This document shows, one piece after another, positions 57,913-64,000 of a DNA stretch of 64,000 nt. Both the position numbers and the translations under genes were made by a program. Positions within the stretch are counted from its first letter, which is position 1; each line of letters starts with the position of its first letter. Under the pieces are notes generated by a model. It was not told the DNA's origin. It saw nothing but the letters and a program-made list of their open reading frames with translations, and did no database searches. The stretch comes from Tulasnella sp. 424 (Eukaryota > Basidiomycota > Agaricomycetes > Cantharellales > Tulasnellaceae). The stretch spans positions 1-64,000 of the forward strand of contig WSUB01000043.1 of the NCBI GenBank assembly GCA_019633425.1, read 5' to 3'.

Positions 57913-60468
57913 ATGGCAATCCTGGACTTCCTGAGATGGCATTCTCGAGTCTGGATGACGACAGCCATCATTCAACTGACAGACCGTTTAGGGTTCATCT
58001 GCATTTGGGCGTATCTTTGCTTTGCCCCCAACGGTTTCATGAAGATGAATCTTCTCGGTAAACTCAACCTATACATACAAGGAGTCATCGGTACTAAAAG
58101 TGATTTCTAGGTCACGGATCTTGGCTAGATCTCGTATTTTGTGTTGTGCTTACGCTGCTACGGGTTATTTTGTAAGCCCTCACGCCTCCTCGGAAGAGAC
58201 TTATCCGTACATGACCCCTTTTCCATGCAGTTTGATCCAGGCTGCTTGGCATCGGAGATCTATTCCGTCTGCACCCTGGTTTGAAGTATGCTGGAACTGC
58301 CTGACAATCGGGATCGATACAGGTACATCCTCTTGGCTTTAGGTACAATATAGGCCACTATCGGGACTGATGAGATCTTCGGTGATCAGTGTTTATTGTT
58401 CGGCTTGCCAAAGGAATCCCCTCGGTAAACGACTTCCATAACGCCCGGATCATCCCACCGTTTGACAAAATATCGTTGGCGCTAAACTACCTTGGGATCA
58501 CCTGTCTGTCCGTCGACGCATTGGTCTCGATCGCGCTCTGTTTAATCCTCCTAAATGCCGCGTTGCGCCCAAAGGAGTCGGAAGGATGGAGGGTGTGTGT
58601 CCACGACCTGGTAAAGGGGAAGAAGTGTGAGCATTTCGAAGCAGACGCAAAAGACATCCCGATATATACTCTCGAGGATGCTAAACAGCTCCTTACCCGA
58701 TTTCGCAACTTCTTGTTGAGCTACACTCTGCTCAGATTCTACAGAAGGGATGACCAGGTTGAGCCAATTTGGCTAGCCGGACTTCGTGGGACCCTCGCAA
58801 TTGCTGCAATCACAGGGATCGAACTCTACGGGATCTTCTTCATATTCATCCTCCCAATATGGCAATTTAAAGATCCTCTCCCGAGGAACGCCATCCCCGC
58901 TCCTATGCCTTATGAAACAGGCTTCGCGAATCACGTCTATGGCGTAGTGGTAAGCACATAGCGCCCATTCTAGTCGTCCGACTGCAAGTTAACTGGACCA
59001 TGTTTTGAAGTGGTTAAAGCGATTCGAGTTTCAGGCGCCTTTCCAAGAACCGTACTGGAGTGACCCAGTTGGGGCATACAGCAATGATACTGGCTCCTCC
59101 GACTTCCTTCACTGGTTTAATGCAAGCTTTTCGGCGGGTTCCACACAATGTAAGCGGATTGATGTCTCTGGTATGATGTGGAACTAAATTGCATTCTATA
59201 GCTTCTTGCAGTTACGACGTCTACTCGCTTTGGGATCGTCGCACTTACGCGAGCATGGATTTTGGGATGCAGTGGTCTTGCCAAGGTCTCAGTAAGTTGA
59301 TACTCACGTCGAGGAGTCGTTAGATGTCTCAGGCTAATTATGATGGCCTTGCAGGGAACAACCTAGCAAATCTGGGGCCCACCAACGGCTCAGTACCTCC
59401 CGTGATTCAATTGAGCTGGTCAGGTCCACCAAGTGCTACCCCAATCCTTAGAAGCTACGTCGCTAGCATGCCCATCTGGGAGAATAATCATCCTTGGATG
59501 GAGAGCTTTGGGAAAGATCTATTGTGGAACATCTCTACGGGCACTAGCACAAGTCTGAACGTAGGCAAGAATGTGATCCACGCCCGGTCAGGGACCTTTC
59601 TCGAGATGTTTGGAATCAAGAAGGTAGTACCCTTTCCTTTGTCGATGATCACCGGACTCATTATAGTACCGACAGGGACCTTTAGAGATAGTTGGTTATC
59701 CTGTAGGTGAGCATTTTACTCTTATTGTTGATGATTATTTCACATGCCGTCGGATGTCTTATCGACTAACGCTTGTTCATCGGAGGCTCTGCAACCTCCT
59801 CGAGTGCGGAACCAACGGCGCAAACTACCATTCAAATAATACCTTCCTTTGGTGGCTTCTTCGACAACCACGTTCAAGCATGGGAGGAGTCAATAGAATA
59901 CACAATGCTTGGAGGTTTGACAGCGGCCGGTATGTAGCAATCTCCGGCAATGATGGTAGGATCTGACATAGGACGACCCACCACAATTCCTCAGGCGGTC
60001 TCTTTTCAGCCCTCGATGTAGCTTTTGTACTGCTGTTTGGTAAATCCTTGGTCGGCCTCTTTTTTGGTGAGTGAGATACTATAAAGGGATACGGAGTGGT
60101 TCTTGAACCCCCTACTCGCAGGTGGCAAGCCACTGTCGCCTTTCGGACTTGTTGCACAAATACGTAGGAAAACGCTTCAAAAAAAACTTGTCGACAAATA
60201 TCCAGGTCTGGCTCCGGAAGAACCTGATCATTCCAAACGGTCGAAGTCGGTTTGCGATTTCCTGCTCGATTTCGTGCTGGATATAGGTTCTCTACAACGG
60301 ACCTCAAGCAATAAGAGCAACACCGCCGATAAATCTACAGCTTCCGACACGCAGCATGCGAGGCGCGACACGTCTGCGACGGCTTTCGACAGCGAAAGCC
60401 CAGTTGAGGAGAAGAAGTATTTTGACTTGCAGGAGGATCCGACAGGAGTGCGCTCCAGGCCGGCGTAA
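57913..60468 (+). CDS. Multi-pass membrane protein of unknown function, 649 aa
   Basis: Eleven exons (57913-58057, 58111-58171, 58231-58322, 58390-58949, 59011-59149, 59202-59291, 59355-59623, 59676-59706, 59786-59929, 59995-60066, 60122-60468) sum exactly to 649 aa. N-terminal helices (TTAIIQLTDRLGFICIWAYL, WLDLVFCVVLTLLRVIFLIQ), a span ALVSIALCLILLNAALRP, a cytosolic-looking loop, then LAIAAITGIELYGIFFIFIL. A large presumably extracellular region holds NDTGSS, NASF, NGSV and NISTGT sequons and Cys residues. It ends with a last span (FSALDVAFVLLFGKSLVGLF), then KPLSPFGLVAQIRRKTLQKK and LVDKYPGLAPEEPD and a disordered tail. I know this general type (terminal SPFG...YPxL motif) only as uncharacterised proteins of mushroom-forming fungi. 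Large, glycosylated and duplicated; receptor- or channel-like roles are speculation. Confidence 0.75.
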
Positions 60469-60756
60469 TTTCAATTCGGTGTACTCTTACTACTATGAAA
60501 GATGGACCCTGTGACGGCATGCAGTATGTCTTGCTAAAGAATGTACGATAGCGATATCCTTAGTCTTCTTCCCAATCGCGATCCAGGTCTTCGGTATTAT
60601 CTGCCTCTGTAGTTAGGATAAAGAATGATATCTACGTGCAGTTGCATAGAGCTCCTGTGTTGTTTCGTAGAGAGCGAGCAAATTCACCAGTGGTCTAGCG
60701 GACGGCGCGTCAAGTATGGTGTAGACAGCGAACTGTCCTCTGAAGGGAAAGCGCCC

Positions 60757-60815
60757 CAATGCGGATAATTCTATTTGGAAGCCCCTTTCGGAGAAACCCC
60801 CCGAGAGACCCCTTC
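60757..60815. repeat. Inverted repeat arm 1 (pairs with 61681-61745)
   Basis: ATAATTCTATTTGG followed by CCCCTTTCGGAGAAACCCCC matches, in reverse complement, the segment around 61690-61740 (TAATTCTATCTGG, CCCCTTCGGAGAAACCCCC). Arms are about 55 bp, separated by about 870 bp. Confidence 0.7.
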
Positions 60816-61680
60816 CGATTGGGCGTGCCGTCTTAGTCAGCAACGTCCGACGAGGGACAAGGGACCCGACGCCGACGGTCGTCTTCGCTGTCGAGCGCGA
60901 TGGCAGAGGCATGAAATAAACCTTCGATTATTTATGTACGGCCACGGCGGGCCCGCCGGGGACCCAGGACCTTTTTATGACAGCCCAAAATGGCAAGATG
61001 CACAGGAGTCTAAAATTTTAAAAGGTTGCATCAACAGCTATTCGAGCTAGACATCGAAAACTCCGAACAAGAATCCATTCGTGGCCGACTTCTTCAGACG
61101 ACCCAGTTGCAGTGTGCGGAACAACCGGCGAAATCCTCACAGCCCTCCGAGTTCATTGAATCTAAAAAACTAAAAAAAACAAAAACAAAATAGGCACACT
61201 CAACGGAGATGTTGCCGATTAAAAGGCCGGGATAGCTGGTGAATTATTCTGTAGCTCATCCTTTGAGTGTCATCGGAGGTAAGGGCAGGACCTGAGTGAG
61301 CCGAGGCCCTGAGGCGGCTTCGGATGAGATGGAAGATAAGTGGGCTGTGTCGGAAAGTGGACTCGGACCCTGTCTGAAGCGCTGTGGTACCTGTCCCGAT
61401 GAAAGATTGAATTCGACGACAGAACGACATGATGACGGGCGTATGTTGCGAGGGAGGAATTGAGGATGCAATGAAGTGTCAGGGGACCTCTTGTATTCGT
61501 TATTAGGAACGAGTGGCGCGGTCCACGGGGTCACGAGAATGTTACAATTTAGTATCTGGCATTAGGAGATACAGGATGTTTTGTCCCATGCTCACACTGT
61601 TGTGCTCGATACCAAAGGCGTGTGAGTCGGTGTCGCGCGAGGTCCATGACAAACAACCTTGGCGGCGGCGGTGTTACGAA
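60816..61680. other. Sequence between the inverted repeats; no gene supported
   Basis: Contains only short frames and an A-rich run (about 61165-61192). Could be the body of a degraded mobile element bounded by the two inverted arms. Confidence 0.3.
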
Positions 61681-61745
61681 GGGAATGGAGGGGTTTTCGG
61701 GGGTTTCTCCGAAGGGGTTTTTTTCCCAGATAGAATTACCATCTG
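61681..61745. repeat. Inverted repeat arm 2 (pairs with 60757-60815)
   Basis: Reverse complement of arm 1 with scattered mismatches and small indels in the homopolymer runs. Confidence 0.7.
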
Positions 61746-61954
61746 AATTCTGTCCCACGTGCTGCGAAAGTGAAGGCACACTTATTTTCATCAAACCAAG
61801 GATGACGAATACCCTCCGGGTAGACCTTGCTAGGGCAGGCTTCAAACTGACGTGAGTCTCGGGCCGTTGAGGTTGACCACCGGCCTCGCTTGCAGTAATA
61901 CGTAAACACAAACAAATAAAGAATAGTAAAAGTTCAAAGCACCGGGAGTATCTA

Positions 61955-62245
61955 AGCTTTTTCGCTGGCGAAATCACTTGCGGAAACGGTGATATTGTGC
62001 GTGTTTTCGACAGCCTTTCAATTGGCGAAAGGTGTGGCGAAAATGGGATGTTGTTTTCGGCTCGTCGGAAACGTAGTGTGAAAGAGGTGGCGTAAACGAG
62101 TCTGTTTTCGCTCCCCCTTTCTTTCATCTTTCGCCCCGTTTCCCCCATTGCGAAAACCTGATTTCATTTTCGCCACCCTTTCGAGAAATCGAAAAAAGAG
62201 CGAAAGCTGTCATAATATCAGCATTTTCGCCATCGTGTTGCATTG
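61955..62245. mobile_element. Foldback / MITE-like imperfect palindrome rich in GGCGAAA and TTTTCGCC
   Basis: The left half (61958-62095) carries GGCGAAA words and the right half (62115-62240) their complement. For example GTGGCGAAAATGGGAT at about 62035 pairs with the reverse complement of TCATTTTCGCCAC at about 62164, and TGATATTGTG pairs with CATAATATCA. The arms are over 100 nt with many mismatches. No open frame belongs to it. The shape is that of a miniature foldback element. Confidence 0.55.
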
Positions 62246-62324
62246 CTCGCGACGTCAGGGATTCAATCCGCCATCGATATTTCGAACCCAGCTGCTGAAT
62301 TGACCCCACACAGAGGAAGTCGGC

Positions 62325-62820
62325 GATGTCCGGGATCCGAACGTGCGACGAATGTGAGAGAAATGACCATCCATGTCCAGGCCTAGGGCATGTTCGCATT
62401 CGAAAACGGCACGTAGTTTTCGCGGCTAAAATCAAGCTGATTAGCTTGATTTTGGCGGGAAATGCTCAAGTCATGTTTCGGTTTCGGAAACGGCTCGAAC
62501 ATGGCCTGTTCGTTCTCACACGTTGCCGCTTTGTTCTGAGCCGGAACACTTGCACTCTCCCCTTGTACACAAGGGAGGTCGCGGTAATGTCTCGGAATCC
62601 GAACACGCGGCGGATGTCGCCCGTGTCCAGGACATATTAAAACATACGTAGCTCGCTCGTCGGATATCAGGCCGATTAGCCTATTTTAGCATGGAATGAT
62701 CGCATCGTGTTTCGGCTTTGGTCCTTGGAAGTATCCCGACCAGGGCCCGCCCTTTCTCACACATTGCCGCCGCGTTCTGGGCCGGAACATTACCGCTGTC
62801 CCCTTGTGTGTACGATGTTG
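62325..62820. repeat. Diverged tandem duplication, about 250-bp unit
   Basis: Unit 1 (about 62325-62580) and unit 2 (about 62587-62820) share, in the same order, TCCGAAC, GTCCAGG, GCTGATTAGC / GCCGATTAGC, CGTGTTTCGG-like, CTCACAC(G/A)TTGCCGC, TTCTG(A/G)GCCGGAACA and CCCCTTGT. They are clearly homologous but heavily mutated. Confidence 0.65.
62428..62453. repeat. Short perfect inverted repeat (11-bp arms, 4-nt loop)
   Basis: AAAATCAAGCT, GATT, AGCTTGATTTT. The matching place in unit 2 of the tandem duplication has only a weak version (AGGC, CGATT, AGCCT). Confidence 0.85.
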
Positions 62821-62894
62821 AGAGAAATTTTCTTAATGGTTTCAGACTCGCGTCCACCCCAAAAAAACCACTACCAAGGGAGCGGGAATTAGAA

Positions 62895-63513
62895 CTCTGC
62901 CACATTCTAATCTGGAAGTTGTCCACCAGGGCAGGCCCTTCGCAAAGCTTTCTTTCGGCGTTCGCCGTTGTTCGGAGTTTCAGGCTCACATGTGAGATAG
63001 GCCGATGATTCTCATGGGTTATCGGTCAATTTGTCAGTCGTGGAATGGCTCTCCACGACTGATCAAGGCGGTCTGGAATGTGGATTTCCCACAAACCCCC
63101 GATGCATTTGGGTGAACCCTGGTTGCATTGGGTAGGCCAGATGCCTACTTTTCCGAGGCATTGGAGCTTTTTGAGGACAGGAGAGCTTCATAGCAGCTGG
63201 GTGAGCCTTGTCGAAGTCCTCAAAGATATCGAGGCGAGGCTATCCAACCGCCATAATCCCTACCATTTTGGCTGGGGTGAATCTCAGATCTAATAAGTCT
63301 ACATCGGGAAACAATCACTTAAGTGTCAATGGACATCACATGGTTCTACGTTGTGTATGGCGTGCCTAGCACGACCTTCATATGCGCGACGCCTGGCAGC
63401 GTTTCGCTCTCGTCAGCAGGGTATTAATTACTTGACAATTCGTCCAAGCCGCGACACCGCTGCGTTAAGTTCACCACCCCCTCGTTAAACTCTCCAATCC
63501 CGTAAAGTTCCTG
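62895..63513. repeat. Second copy of the duplicated upstream segment
   Basis: 62895-63050 matches 55622-55797 and 63050-63513 matches 57380-57912, so here the upstream segment is continuous. It contains the decayed palindrome at 63037-63063, the broken coding fragment at 63136-63265, and the promoter-like stretch before the second membrane-protein gene. Confidence 0.75.
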
Positions 63514-64000
63514 ATGCGAATCCCAGGCTTATGGCCACCAACCCCAAAAAACCATGGCCAAATCTGGAAGATGACAGCCCTCGTTCAACTGGTAGACCGT
63601 TTAGTGTTCCTCTGCCTTTGGGCGTATCTTTGCCTTTCTAATAACGTCTTAATGAGGATAAATCTTCTCGGTAAACTCAATCTACATATCCAGGAGTCGT
63701 CGGTACTAAAAGTGATTTCTAGGTCACGGACCTTGGCTAGATATCGGAATATATCTTGGGATTGCGGTACTACGGCCTACTTTGTAAGCCCTCACGCCTC
63801 GAAAGACACTGATCCAAGCATGACCCCTTTTCCCGTACAGGTTAATTCAGGCCGCTTTAAGTCCGAGATCTCTGCTATCTGAAGCCTGGTTTGAATTATG
63901 TTGTCACTGCCTGACAATCGGAATCGATATAGGTACCTCCTCTTTGCTTGAGGCAAAGGATAAACCACTATCAGAACTGATGATATTTTCGGTGATTAGT
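63514..64000 (+). CDS. Paralogue of the 649-aa membrane protein (5' part; runs off window)
   Basis: Same exon plan as the gene at 57913: exon 1 (MRIPGLWPPTPKNHGQIWKM, TALVQLVDRLVFLCLWAYLC, ending INLLG), exon 2 (HGPWLDIGIYLGIAVLRPTL), exon 3 (LIQAALSPRSLLSEAWFELC, HCLTIGIDI). Splice sites are conserved and no stop interrupts the frame, so the copy may still be functional. Changes are concentrated at the extreme N-terminus. The next acceptor (GATTAG) falls at the last bases of the window. Confidence 0.65.

Noticed and set aside
58091..58110. Apparent 20-nt intron (GTACTAAAAG...TTTCTAG) in the membrane-protein gene
   Set aside because: An upstream donor (CTCG|GTAAAC at 58058) gives a normal 53-nt intron with the same acceptor and TACTAA branch site. 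The frame is kept, and the paralogue at 63514 supports the same structure.
60613..60912. 99-aa minus-strand open frame
   Set aside because: Overlaps an inverted-repeat arm, has no recognisable domain and no splice or promoter support.
61549..62148. 199-aa minus-strand open frame
   Set aside because: It spans an inverted-repeat arm and half of the foldback element and shows no domain; more likely chance read-through of repeat DNA.

Overview
This window looks like nuclear chromosomal DNA from a filamentous basidiomycete, probably an Agaricomycete. Genes are dense and lie on both strands. Almost all are broken by several short GT-AG introns (mostly 45-90 nt) with CTNAN-like branch sites. Core promoters show CT-rich tracts and occasional TATA boxes. 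The gene set (TOR, Sys1, Bcs1, a cytochrome b5-fused sphingolipid desaturase, Kre9/Knh-like GPI proteins, F-box/LRR protein, GH43 arabinanase) is fungal. I cannot name genus or species. All gene models below were assembled by eye from exon reading frames and splice sites. Where I give exon coordinates, the exon sum is a multiple of three.

Layout. 1-4.2 kb: 5' part of TOR kinase (-) head-to-head with a short-form tRNase Z (+). 4.7-9.0 kb: divergent secreted aspartic protease (+) and a cytochrome b5/desaturase fusion (-), convergent. 9.3-13.4 kb: Rog1-like lipase (-) and F-box/LRR protein (+). 14.5-15.1 kb: a small, strongly promoted orphan protein. 16.6-19.6 kb: SNM1/PSO2 DNA cross-link repair nuclease. 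19.7-21.6 kb: a secreted Lys/Pro-rich protein and a 207-aa orphan, both (-). 21.9-29.9 kb: arabinanase (+), Nup85 (-), ATP synthase alpha (-) and mitochondrial ribosomal protein bL21m (+). 30.1-35.8 kb: ZPR1 and a Bcs1-type AAA ATPase (-). 35.8-38.8 kb: a gene-poor gap. 38.8-55.6 kb: Sys1 (-), dipeptidyl aminopeptidase (+), Efm6-type methyltransferase (+), GPI-anchored wall protein (-), lipid phosphate phosphatase (+), CID-domain RNA-processing factor (-), small zinc-finger protein (+) and the dynamin Vps1 (+).

55.6-64.0 kb is different. It is an accessory, repeat-rich block: a duplicated segment carrying two paralogous multi-pass membrane proteins of unknown function (one complete, 649 aa; one cut by the window end), a perfect 36-bp palindrome, tandem and inverted repeats, a foldback element and decayed coding fragments.

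Functional links. Several genes serve the mitochondrion (Atp1, bL21m, Bcs1) or the secretory/vacuolar route (Sys1, dipeptidyl aminopeptidase, Vps1), but there is no biosynthetic cluster. The most unusual observations are very small exons, notably a predicted 3-nt microexon in ATP1 that restores a conserved alanine and a 19-nt exon that carries the second histidine box of the desaturase, and the duplicated membrane-protein locus at the right end.
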